This document shows positions 1 through 6,587 of a stretch of DNA of 12,410 nt, one piece after another. Source of the DNA: JBHEMT01 sp046262435 (GTDB lineage Bacteria; Chloroflexota; Dormibacteria; Aeolococcales; Aeolococcaceae). The stretch is taken from NCBI GenBank assembly GCA_046262435.1, contig JBHEMT010000170.1, positions 1 through 12,410 on the forward strand. The letters are read 5' to 3'. Each line of letters begins with the position of its first letter. Positions within the stretch are counted from its first letter, which is position 1. The position numbers and the translations under genes are program-made. Under the pieces are notes generated by a model. The model did no database searches. It was not told where the DNA came from and worked only from the letters and a program-made list of their open reading frames with translations.

Positions 1-654
1 TGGCTGGGCGGCGGTGTCGAACCAGAGCCGGCGGCAGAGCCGCCGCACCTCGGGCATCTGCGCGTACAGCGGCAGCCCGCCGCCGAGGTGAGCACAGATG
101 AGGCGGAGGTCAGGATGCCGCTCCGCGAAGCCGGCGACCAGCCCCGGCGTCGCAGTCCCCTTGCCGGGATACGCGTGGCCGACCGGTTCGCTGCAGTGCA
201 GCGTCCAGACCAGGCCGGCATCAAGCGAGGCAGCGACGACGGCGTCGACCGCGGCTGCATCGTGTCCCCCGTCAAGGGCCCAGCCCTGCGCGTCTGCGTT
301 GAGCTCGCCCAGCCCGCGGAGCCCCAGCCGGGCGCAGCGCCAAACCTCGGCCGCCGCCCCGGGGGCGGCGGGGTTGACCACTCCGAACCCCACCAGCCGG
401 TCCGGGTACCGGGCGACGACCGCGGCCAGCCAGTCATTGGCCTCGGCGCACAGCTCCGGGTCGGCGAAGGGCCAGGTGAAGCACACCGCGCGGTCGATCT
501 CCGCGGCGTCCATCTCCTCCAGCAGCGACCGGGGGGTCGAGACCCGGGCGTTGCCCGCGTGACAGGCGGCGAACCAGGGATCGCGTGCTGCGGTCGCCTC
601 CAGGTTCGCCCGCACCGTGTCCGGGAGCAGATGGACGTGGGCGTCGATGATCAC
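1..654 (-). CDS. Amidohydrolase-related metal-dependent hydrolase, 3' end missing (Amidohydro_2-like TIM barrel)
   Basis: The minus-strand frame is open from 654 to the window edge, giving 218 N-terminal residues with no stop. The protein opens VIIDAHVHL, where H6 and H8 form the HxH metal motif of the amidohydrolase superfamily. Further likely metal or active-site residues are H153 (TLHCSEP), H160 and H189 (CAHLGGGLPLYA), followed by WFDTA. This order is typical of the Amidohydro_2 (PF04909) group, which includes decarboxylases and hydrolases acting on carboxylate or lactone substrates; the actual substrate cannot be told. The family is usually about 260-330 residues, so roughly the last quarter is outside the window. 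GTG at 654 is preferred over GTG at 663 because it makes a GTGA overlap with the upstream PIG-V gene and puts the HxH motif at the usual distance from the start. It is the last visible gene of the glycosyltransferase cassette. No signal peptide or membrane segment is seen, so it is probably cytosolic. Confidence 0.85.
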   Translation of the reverse strand, partial: MIIDAHVHLLPDTVRANLEATAARDPWFAACHAGNARVSTPRSLLEEMDAAEIDRAVCFTWPFADPELCAEANDWLAAVVARYPDRLVGFGVVNPAAPGAAAEVWRCARLGLRGLGELNADAQGWALDGGHDAAAVDAVVAASLDAGLVWTLHCSEPVGHAYPGKGTATPGLVAGFAERHPDLRLICAHLGGGLPLYAQMPEVRRLCRRLWFDTAAQP

Positions 655-1844
655 CCCAGCCACCGCCCGGTCGCATACAGGCCGGCACCAAAGGCCAGCA
701 GGCCGGCCGAGATGCCGAGCAGGGCGGTACGCGCGGTTGGGTGGCGGCGGGTGAGGTCGGCCGCAACGATCAGCACCGGCAGCAGAGCCAGCTCGTAGCG
801 GGGAACCGACAGCCAGACCGTCGCCGAGGTGGACAGCAGCCAGATGCCCGCGGCGTAGGCGGCGTAGGACCGGGGCAGCCCGGGCCACACCCAGAGCAGA
901 CCGCAGAGCAGCAGACCGGCGACCCCAAAGACCACCTCGAAGAACCACACGTAGGTCAGCGTTGCCGGGGACCGGCTGCCGAGGCGGTGGAGATCGGTCA
1001 GCAGCCCGGTCCACGGCGCCCCGAGGATGTGGTTGTACGACGGCGAGGCCTGGGCGTGAAAGTAGGCCAGTGCGTCACCGGTGCGCAACCAGAGGGCGAG
1101 CCCGAAGCCGACCAACGGAAGCGGCACGACGAGGATGCCAAGCCACCCCCCGTCCGGTCGCCAACCATGGCGGCGCACCTGCTCGATGGCGAGCGGTGCG
1201 AGCAGGGCGAGCCCGGGCACGCGCACGGTGCAGGCGGCGGCGGCCGCGGCGCAGGCCACGGCGCGGCTGCCGTGGCGTGCCTGCACCAGGGCGATTGCAG
1301 CGCAGGCTATGAACACGCTCTCGGAGTACACCGCACTGAGAAAGAAGGCGAGCGGCCAGAGGGCGAGGAGCCAGATGGCAAACCGGCCGTCGGCCCGGCT
1401 GCGCTCCGCGGCCACCAGGCGGCCGCACCAGACGAGGGCGACGAAACCGAAGCCGGCGCTGACCAGCAGACCGGCGACCAGGGGGTCGCGCACCACCACC
1501 GCGACCAGCGCCACCAGGCCGGGGTACCCGGGAAGAAAGCCGTTGTACCGCATCTCCTCACCGCTGCTCGGGTACCCCTGCCGGGCAAGGTGCAGGTACG
1601 CCTGCGCGTCCCACTGGGTGAAGGCCGCCCGGATCTCCTCGGCGCCGGGAAAGCCGGGACTGAAGCTGTGGGTCCAGACGGTCAGCACCGGCACCAGCAG
1701 AGCGATCAGCTTGGCGGCTGTGTAGGGCCCCAGCGCATCTCTCCACGGCAGGCGGTGACGACCGCGCGGCGCCGGCGCCGGTGGCGATGCTGGACCGGCG
1801 CGTAGCGCCGGCCGGGCAGCGGAGCTTCGGAGCGCGGTGCTCAC
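651..1844 (-). CDS. PIG-V-like mannosyltransferase, polytopic membrane protein
   Basis: This is a 397-residue integral membrane protein resembling the PIG-V family, GT-C enzymes that take mannose from a polyprenyl-phosphate donor at the outer face of the membrane. Visible family motifs are WDAQAYLHLA (78-87), FLPGYPGL (103-110), AVYSES (171-176), R208 within CTVRVPG, and SVPRYELALLP (346-356). Hydrophobic segments lie near residues 42-58, 107-140, 157-190, 196-222, 235-253, 298-320, 325-345, 350-362 and 373-392. About 35 N-terminal residues are Pro/Ala/Arg-rich and probably cytosolic. The GTG start is chosen because its GTGA overlap with the preceding gene repeats the spacing used across the whole cassette. 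The acceptor is unknown; a cell-envelope glycan, glycolipid or glycoprotein is inferred from family and from the neighbouring PMT gene. The GT-C assignment is fairly sure, mannose specificity less so. Confidence 0.84.
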   Translation of the reverse strand: MSTALRSSAARPALRAGPASPPAPAPRGRHRLPWRDALGPYTAAKLIALLVPVLTVWTHSFSPGFPGAEEIRAAFTQWDAQAYLHLARQGYPSSGEEMRYNGFLPGYPGLVALVAVVVRDPLVAGLLVSAGFGFVALVWCGRLVAAERSRADGRFAIWLLALWPLAFFLSAVYSESVFIACAAIALVQARHGSRAVACAAAAAACTVRVPGLALLAPLAIEQVRRHGWRPDGGWLGILVVPLPLVGFGLALWLRTGDALAYFHAQASPSYNHILGAPWTGLLTDLHRLGSRSPATLTYVWFFEVVFGVAGLLLCGLLWVWPGLPRSYAAYAAGIWLLSTSATVWLSVPRYELALLPVLIVAADLTRRHPTARTALLGISAGLLAFGAGLYATGRWLG

Positions 1845-4039
1845 CGGCCGCGCACGTCATAGACAATCACGTGGTCACCGCGCGCCACGACCGGGAACCG
1901 GCCCGCCCAGGCGGCCGGGTCCGGCGGCGGTTGGGCGCCGACCGGTTGGTCGTCACGGATCTCCGCGTAGTCGATCCCGTAGCTGTGCATCAACTGAGAC
2001 GACGCACACTCGGCCTGCTCCCCGGGGCACCCCGCGTACATGGTCACCTCGTCATTGAGGCGGTTGCCGAAGTCGGTTCCATAGCTCCACAGCCAGCCGT
2101 AGTACCCGAGGAATGCGGTGCGGCCGCTGCCGACCAGTGCCGGGTCGGTCACGCCCTGCGAGGTGAGCACGACGCTGCCGGCTGGGGTGTGCGCGTCGAG
2201 GTCGGCGGCCAGCTGAGCATCGCGCGCACTGAGCATCACGTAGGGGCCGCCGACCGCGTCCGCCCGTGGGGTCCAGGGCAGGAAGCGGAGCATCACCAGG
2301 CCTCCGGTCAGCACCAGGCTGGCGATCCCCGCGCCCGCCGCCCAGCGCCGCCACGGTCCGGACAGCCACCACTGGCGCGCCCACGCGCCGGCCAGCAGGG
2401 CTGCGCCGAACTGCCACCACACGAACAGCTTGGTGTTGTCCCACTCCCAGCTCTGAAACACCACGGCGTTGGCCAGCACGAAGACGACCAGCAGCGGAAG
2501 CACGAAGCTGACGGTCCCGGACCCGAAGGGCCGCACCAACCGGTCGCCCACTGCGCGAAGCCGCGGGGCGGGAAGGCGGCGCAGGCCGGCACCGACGGCC
2601 GCGACGACACTCAGCGGCACCAGCACCCCGCAGTTGAGCACCCAGAAGCCCCAGAAGTGCCAGTCGCCGGCGAGCCGAAGAGCCTGGAACGGCAGCAGCG
2701 CCACGCCACGCAGCGAGATCGGCGTGTGGTTGCAGGTGGTCCCGGTCGGCGGGGTGATGACCCCGGACATCCAGCCGGGGTCAAGCCAGGGGAACGTGTT
2801 GCACACCGCAGCTGTTCCGCGCGGGCCGCCCGCAAGCGCGAGCAGCCGCGGCAGCGCAACCACCACCGCGAGGCCGGCCAGGAGCCACCACTCGCGGCGA
2901 GGGTGGCGCAGAGCCATCAGGGGCAGCACCACGGCCAGAGCGATCAGGGTGTGCACATGCACCAGGGGGAGGCTGCCGGTGATCAGGCCGGCAACCCCAA
3001 AGGCGGCCCAGCCAGGCGCAGCCCTGCTCAGAGCCACCACCACGAGGGTCAGCACCGACAGCCCGGCGGCGAAGCCGAAAAGAAACGACCGCTGCGGCAA
3101 CCACCAGGCAAGCAGCGGCGTGTACCACTGCATGTTCGGCAGCGGTTTTGCGGCGTCGGGTGTGATCAGTCCGTCGTAGGCGCGGTGCTGGTCGGCGACA
3201 AGCCCAGGCAGACCGGCTGCGGTCGCCACCGCGGCAGCCGGCAGTCGCAGCGGCTCCGCACGAAGTGCGGCCACGGTGCACGCACCGCCCGGAGTGGCGC
3301 GGGCGCAGGCGTCGCCCGCCGCGCCGACGAAACCGAGGCCACCGCCGAGGATGCACACCGCAAGGGCCATCACCGCGGCCGTCGCCGAGCCGGTCACCCG
3401 CTGACCCAACGACAGCACCAGAGCGCTGATCGCCACGCAGAGCAGGAAGCCCGGCACGGCCAGGGCGGCGCCAAGGTCGGAGCCGAGGACCAGAAGCAGC
3501 GCCGACTGTAGATCGGGCAGGTACGGGTAGCGCAGAGGGGTGCCGCTCAGCAGCGGGTTGTCGGGGGGTAGCCCACGGCCGTGCACGAAACTGCTCGCGG
3601 TGGTGGCGTGCAGGGACCAGTCGGCCCAGACGGTCTCAAAACCGGCGAGCAACGCGCCACGTTCGGTGCGCAGGGTGTGGGCGAAGATGATCGCGAACAA
3701 CGCCGCGGCGACACCGAGCCCGACCATGCCGACCCGCGAAGGTTCGCGCCGGCTGAGCTGCCAGCTGGTCCGCCATGCCGCGCGCGGGTCGACCGACGCC
3801 CACCTGGACAGGCCAACTGCCGCCAGGGTGAGCAGCAGCGGGCCGGCCAGGCATGCCGTCACGCTCAGCCCGAGCACGCGGGCGCAGATCAGGCTGAGCA
3901 CCGGCCCGGCAATCAGTCCGACGACCACGGCGATCGCGGCGCGTTCCTCTAGACGCAGCGGGGCGCGCACCAGGCCGAGCACTGCAAGGCCTGCTCCTGC
4001 CGTCGACGCCCAGTAGGCGCCGATGGCAAGCGCGGTCAC
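1841..4039 (-). CDS. Large GT-C-like polytopic membrane protein with extracytoplasmic C-terminal domain
   Basis: This 732-residue protein has many hydrophobic segments up to about residue 587 and then a soluble C-terminal part (about 590-732). The layout is that of GT-C glycosyltransferase-like proteins. An acidic first-loop motif WADWSLH (138-144) precedes FVHGRGLPPDNPLLSGTPL (151-169) and YPYLPDLQ, a pattern resembling bacterial GT-C proteins that use polyprenyl-linked sugars. Other notable motifs are LVHVHTLIAL (359-368), WEWDNTKLF (531-539) and, in the tail, GYYGWLWSYGTDF (645-657) followed by LMHSYGIDYAEI (683-694). The tail has a Cys pair (C671, C678), and loop cysteines C244, C254, C413 and C436 could form disulphides outside the cell. 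The GTG start at 4039 gives a GTGA overlap with the PMT gene. I cannot place it in a named family with certainty. It may transfer a sugar in the same pathway as its neighbours. Confidence 0.75.
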   Translation of the reverse strand: MTALAIGAYWASTAGAGLAVLGLVRAPLRLEERAAIAVVVGLIAGPVLSLICARVLGLSVTACLAGPLLLTLAAVGLSRWASVDPRAAWRTSWQLSRREPSRVGMVGLGVAAALFAIIFAHTLRTERGALLAGFETVWADWSLHATTASSFVHGRGLPPDNPLLSGTPLRYPYLPDLQSALLLVLGSDLGAALAVPGFLLCVAISALVLSLGQRVTGSATAAVMALAVCILGGGLGFVGAAGDACARATPGGACTVAALRAEPLRLPAAAVATAAGLPGLVADQHRAYDGLITPDAAKPLPNMQWYTPLLAWWLPQRSFLFGFAAGLSVLTLVVVALSRAAPGWAAFGVAGLITGSLPLVHVHTLIALAVVLPLMALRHPRREWWLLAGLAVVVALPRLLALAGGPRGTAAVCNTFPWLDPGWMSGVITPPTGTTCNHTPISLRGVALLPFQALRLAGDWHFWGFWVLNCGVLVPLSVVAAVGAGLRRLPAPRLRAVGDRLVRPFGSGTVSFVLPLLVVFVLANAVVFQSWEWDNTKLFVWWQFGAALLAGAWARQWWLSGPWRRWAAGAGIASLVLTGGLVMLRFLPWTPRADAVGGPYVMLSARDAQLAADLDAHTPAGSVVLTSQGVTDPALVGSGRTAFLGYYGWLWSYGTDFGNRLNDEVTMYAGCPGEQAECASSQLMHSYGIDYAEIRDDQPVGAQPPPDPAAWAGRFPVVARGDHVIVYDVRGR

Positions 4040-5937
4040 CAGGAGAGCCAGAGACGCAGTGTCCGGTCGGCGGAGAACAGTGGCATGGCGGTCCAGAGCG
4101 GGAGGAAGAACACAAAGGCCGCAACGACCAGCACAATCGCGGCCCGGCTGACCGCGATCAGGTGCAGGGTGTGCCCAGCGATTCGCGGACGAGCGCGCCG
4201 CAGCGCGGTGAGAGCGTATGCGAAGCCCAGCGCAAGCAGGGGCAGCGAACCGAGGGCGTGGTAGAAGAAAAGAATTCGGGACTCATTGCCGGGCATCCAC
4301 ATCAGCCAGGCGACCAGGTAGCCAAGCACGATGAACGCGGGCACGAAGCGATGATTGAGGGTGGCCGCCAGCACGGTGCACACCGCGAAACCCGCCAGCC
4401 CGGCGAGCCCGAGAGCGAAGAGTGCGCCCGGGTGCACCAGTACCGACACCGCGTCGGGCTGCTGCGCCGCGCGAAAGCTGATGATTAGCAGGGTCAGCGA
4501 TGCCGTTCCCAGCGCGCCAACTCCGACCCGAACCAGAGTGGCCCAGCCGGCCGTCATCCGCCACGCGCAGAACAGCAGCGCCAGCGCGCCGAGCCACCAC
4601 AGGGCCGGATTGCCAAGGTCGGACACCGAGGCGACCTTGGCGCTGCCCGCCGGGGTGACGTAGTCCTGCGCGCTGTAGTAGAAGAGCACGGGGTGGTACA
4701 TGATCGGCCACGTGTACCAGCGCGACGCGTACGGATGCGGCCGGCACTCGTGCTCGTGGTACTGCAGTCCCGCACCCATCGCGTCGCTGGTGTTGCGCAC
4801 CATGGTCACCGGGTCCGGGTTGGGAATCCCATGCACCACCCGCAGGGCAACCGGCTCGGTCGAACTGGAGCCCTGGGGCCCGGTCGCCTGCGTGCACGAG
4901 ACGTAGCGCGGAACAACGTGGGTCACCGTGGAGTAGCGAGCGAAGCAGGTGACGAAGACCACCCCGGCCAGGAGAGCGGCTGCGGCGTAGTGGGCGACCG
5001 CTGCGCGACCCGCGGCCGAGCGCCAGACCTGGGCGGCGCCGCCGTCGCCGCGCCGGAGCCGCTGCAGCACCGGAACACTGGCCAGCAGGGGGCGCTCCAG
5101 GCCACGCCCCAGCAGGAATGCGACGGCAACCGCCAGCGGCGCCAGGGCGGTCAGCTTGGCTCCGAAGGCCAACCCGCCGACCACCGCGCCGACGTACAGG
5201 GTCGCTCGCCACTGTGCGGGGGTGCGCGCCTGCCAGTGGAGCAGGAAGGCGTAGTAGAAGAGGGCGACGAAGGTGACCGCGATCATGTCGATCACCCCGG
5301 TGCGCGACTCCACGATGGCGAGGCCATCGAGAGTGACTGCCCCGGCGGCCACGACGGCGAAGTAGCGCTCGCGGCGCAACCGTCGACCGATCAGATACAC
5401 GATGCCCACCAGCAGGCTGCCGAAGACCGCCGGGGCAATGCGCCAGGCCAGCGGGGTGAAGCCGAGCCAGGCGATCGGGGGGGCCATGACCAGTTTTGCC
5501 AGCGGCGGCTCGGGGTCGAAGTAGTCGATCGCCGGCTGGTGGAGATCCTTGGCCGCATCGACCGGGAAGTACACCTCGTCGAAGACGAACCCGCATCGTT
5601 TCACCGGTCCACCGCGGGGCCCGACCGGAACATCGCTCTGACACCCGGTGGTGTTGAAGGGCGTGGTGATGCCCGAGGCGTGCACCGGTGCCCCGGTGAA
5701 CGGGTGCTCGAGGAAGTCCGGATACACCGGGGTGGCCACCCGGATGACAAATGCCAGCGCAACCAGGCCGAGCAGCCAGGCAAGGTCGGGCCGGTCCAGG
5801 CCGAGAAAGGCGCGCCCGCCGATGCGGGGAACGGCGGCCGGAAGCGACCTCGGGGACGGCGCCGCTCCCCTCTCCCGCTCTGCCGGCGGAGCCGAAGCAG
5901 TCGGGGCGGGCGGCGTGAGCTGCCGCACCGCGGTCAT
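4036..5937 (-). CDS. Dolichyl/polyprenyl-phosphate-mannose-protein mannosyltransferase (PMT family, GT39)
   Basis: This 633-residue enzyme probably transfers mannose from polyprenyl-phosphomannose to Ser/Thr of exported proteins at the outer face of the cytoplasmic membrane. PMT hallmarks are FDEVYF (119-124, the catalytic Asp-Glu of the first loop), YFDPEPPLAKL (139-149), ESRTGVIDM (210-218), and the C-terminal-domain block ASRWYTWPIMYHPVLFYY (404-421) followed by GNPALWW. The N-terminal 45 residues are Pro/Ala/Arg-rich and cytosolic; about 11 membrane segments follow. Two things are atypical: a stretch of about 45 residues with C100 and C115 between the first membrane helix and the FDE motif, and Glu where PMT proteins usually have His in the HPPL motif. 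A second cysteine pair (C348, C398) lies in the large loop. The ATG start overlaps the previous stop as ATGA, and the gene overlaps the next by GTGA, so translation of the cassette is probably coupled. Confidence 0.88.
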   Translation of the reverse strand: MTAVRQLTPPAPTASAPPAERERGAAPSPRSLPAAVPRIGGRAFLGLDRPDLAWLLGLVALAFVIRVATPVYPDFLEHPFTGAPVHASGITTPFNTTGCQSDVPVGPRGGPVKRCGFVFDEVYFPVDAAKDLHQPAIDYFDPEPPLAKLVMAPPIAWLGFTPLAWRIAPAVFGSLLVGIVYLIGRRLRRERYFAVVAAGAVTLDGLAIVESRTGVIDMIAVTFVALFYYAFLLHWQARTPAQWRATLYVGAVVGGLAFGAKLTALAPLAVAVAFLLGRGLERPLLASVPVLQRLRRGDGGAAQVWRSAAGRAAVAHYAAAALLAGVVFVTCFARYSTVTHVVPRYVSCTQATGPQGSSSTEPVALRVVHGIPNPDPVTMVRNTSDAMGAGLQYHEHECRPHPYASRWYTWPIMYHPVLFYYSAQDYVTPAGSAKVASVSDLGNPALWWLGALALLFCAWRMTAGWATLVRVGVGALGTASLTLLIISFRAAQQPDAVSVLVHPGALFALGLAGLAGFAVCTVLAATLNHRFVPAFIVLGYLVAWLMWMPGNESRILFFYHALGSLPLLALGFAYALTALRRARPRIAGHTLHLIAVSRAAIVLVVAAFVFFLPLWTAMPLFSADRTLRLWLSW

Positions 5938-6530
5938 CGTCTGCGCTTCCGCCGCCGGTTGGCGCCCGCCGGCCGCTCATGAGACCGCTCGGCGCGCTCG
6001 CGAGGACGCTCGTTTCGTGCGCCCCCCAGCTCAGCGAGCAACGCCCGGCTGTCCACCACCGGAACCACCAGCTCATCGTCCATCACGCACTTGGGTCCGA
6101 CCAGGCGGCGCAGGCGGCGCATGTCCACGCCGGCGCCAAGCCGCAGGGCCAGTGCGTCCTTCTCCGCCCAGCGCCGTGCGGGCCGGGGCATGTGGCGCTT
6201 GCGCTCTGGCCGCTCGAAGGCGCCACCGAGGCGCATCACCCGCGCACGACGCACCGAGCTGAGCGGGACGCGCGCCCGGGTGGCGAGGCCGTGGACCACC
6301 AGGTCCTCACCCTCCACGCGCAGGTAGCCGAAGTGCTGGCGCAGCCACGACGAGAGCAGCAGAGAGAAGAGGAAGGCCGCGGCCAGCGGATACAGGCTGC
6401 CGCTGGAGGGACGACCGCCGCGGACGTCAAGGGCGATCACGACGAGCAGCGCCAGGGCAGGGAAGAGCAGCAGCACCCGGTAGCGGCGCCAGCGTTCGAC
6501 GTCGTAGAGGATGCGGTGGCGAGGTCCCAT
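5934..6530 (-). CDS. Small two-TM membrane protein with PH-like domain and basic tail
   Basis: This 198-residue protein heads the glycosyltransferase cassette. A short basic N-terminus (RHRILYDVERWRRYR) leads into two hydrophobic helices (about 18-36 and 46-64). A compact soluble part follows whose start, YLRVEGEDLVVHGLATRARVPLSSV (69-93), looks like the first strands of a bacterial PH-like domain, where a membrane-bound sheet is set by a local 'L..S.V' motif. The last 30 residues are extremely Arg-rich (NERPRERAERSHERP, then NRRRKRRR) and may bind phospholipid head groups or nucleic acid. No catalytic motif is visible. The ATG at 6530 lies 11 bases after a TATCCT -10-like hexamer, which supports this start. 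The gene stops in an ATGA overlap with the PMT start. A supporting or scaffolding role for the membrane enzymes downstream is only inferred from position. Confidence 0.72.
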   Translation of the reverse strand: MGPRHRILYDVERWRRYRVLLLFPALALLVVIALDVRGGRPSSGSLYPLAAAFLFSLLLSSWLRQHFGYLRVEGEDLVVHGLATRARVPLSSVRRARVMRLGGAFERPERKRHMPRPARRWAEKDALALRLGAGVDMRRLRRLVGPKCVMDDELVVPVVDSRALLAELGGARNERPRERAERSHERPAGANRRRKRRR

Positions 6531-6541
6531 GACGTGGAGCG

Positions 6542-6547
6542 AGGATA
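6542..6547 (-). promoter_or_regulatory. -10-like TATCCT before the glycosylation cassette
   Basis: On the minus strand TATCCT ends 11 bases before the ATG at 6530, in the 57-base gap after glpK. It matches TANNNT and would give a leader of only a few bases. No convincing -35 is present. It suggests that the cassette can be transcribed separately from mtnP-glpK. Confidence 0.4.
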
Positions 6548-6557
6548 CCGGCTGCCG

Positions 6558-6586
6558 CCCGGCCGCCCCGGGTTTGAGCGGCCGGG
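6558..6586 (-). terminator. GC hairpin directly after glpK, possible terminator or attenuator
   Basis: Perfect 9-bp inverted repeat CCCGGCCGC / GCGGCCGGG (6558-6566 and 6578-6586) with an 11-base loop, starting two bases after the glpK stop codon. No T-run follows on the minus strand, so it is not a canonical intrinsic terminator. It could still pause polymerase or protect the glpK mRNA end. Confidence 0.35.
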
Positions 6587-6587
6587 G

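Noticed and set aside
88..798. Plus-strand open frames of 236 and 154 codons opposite the amidohydrolase
   Set aside because: The minus strand encodes an amidohydrolase with HxH and ordered later histidines; the plus-strand frames lack recognisable sequence.
1781..3511. Long plus-strand open frame (576 codons) opposite the GT-C-like gene
   Set aside because: It is an antisense shadow of GC-rich codon use: Gly/Arg/His/Gln-rich, no domain-like pattern, and the opposite strand carries a convincing membrane protein with coupled neighbours.
4283..6076. 597-codon minus-strand frame overlapping the PMT gene, and a 429-codon plus-strand frame at 4693-5982
   Set aside because: Both lie over the PMT gene in other frames; they are Arg/Gly/Ala/Pro-rich with no helices or motifs, whereas the 4036-5937 frame has clear PMT motifs.
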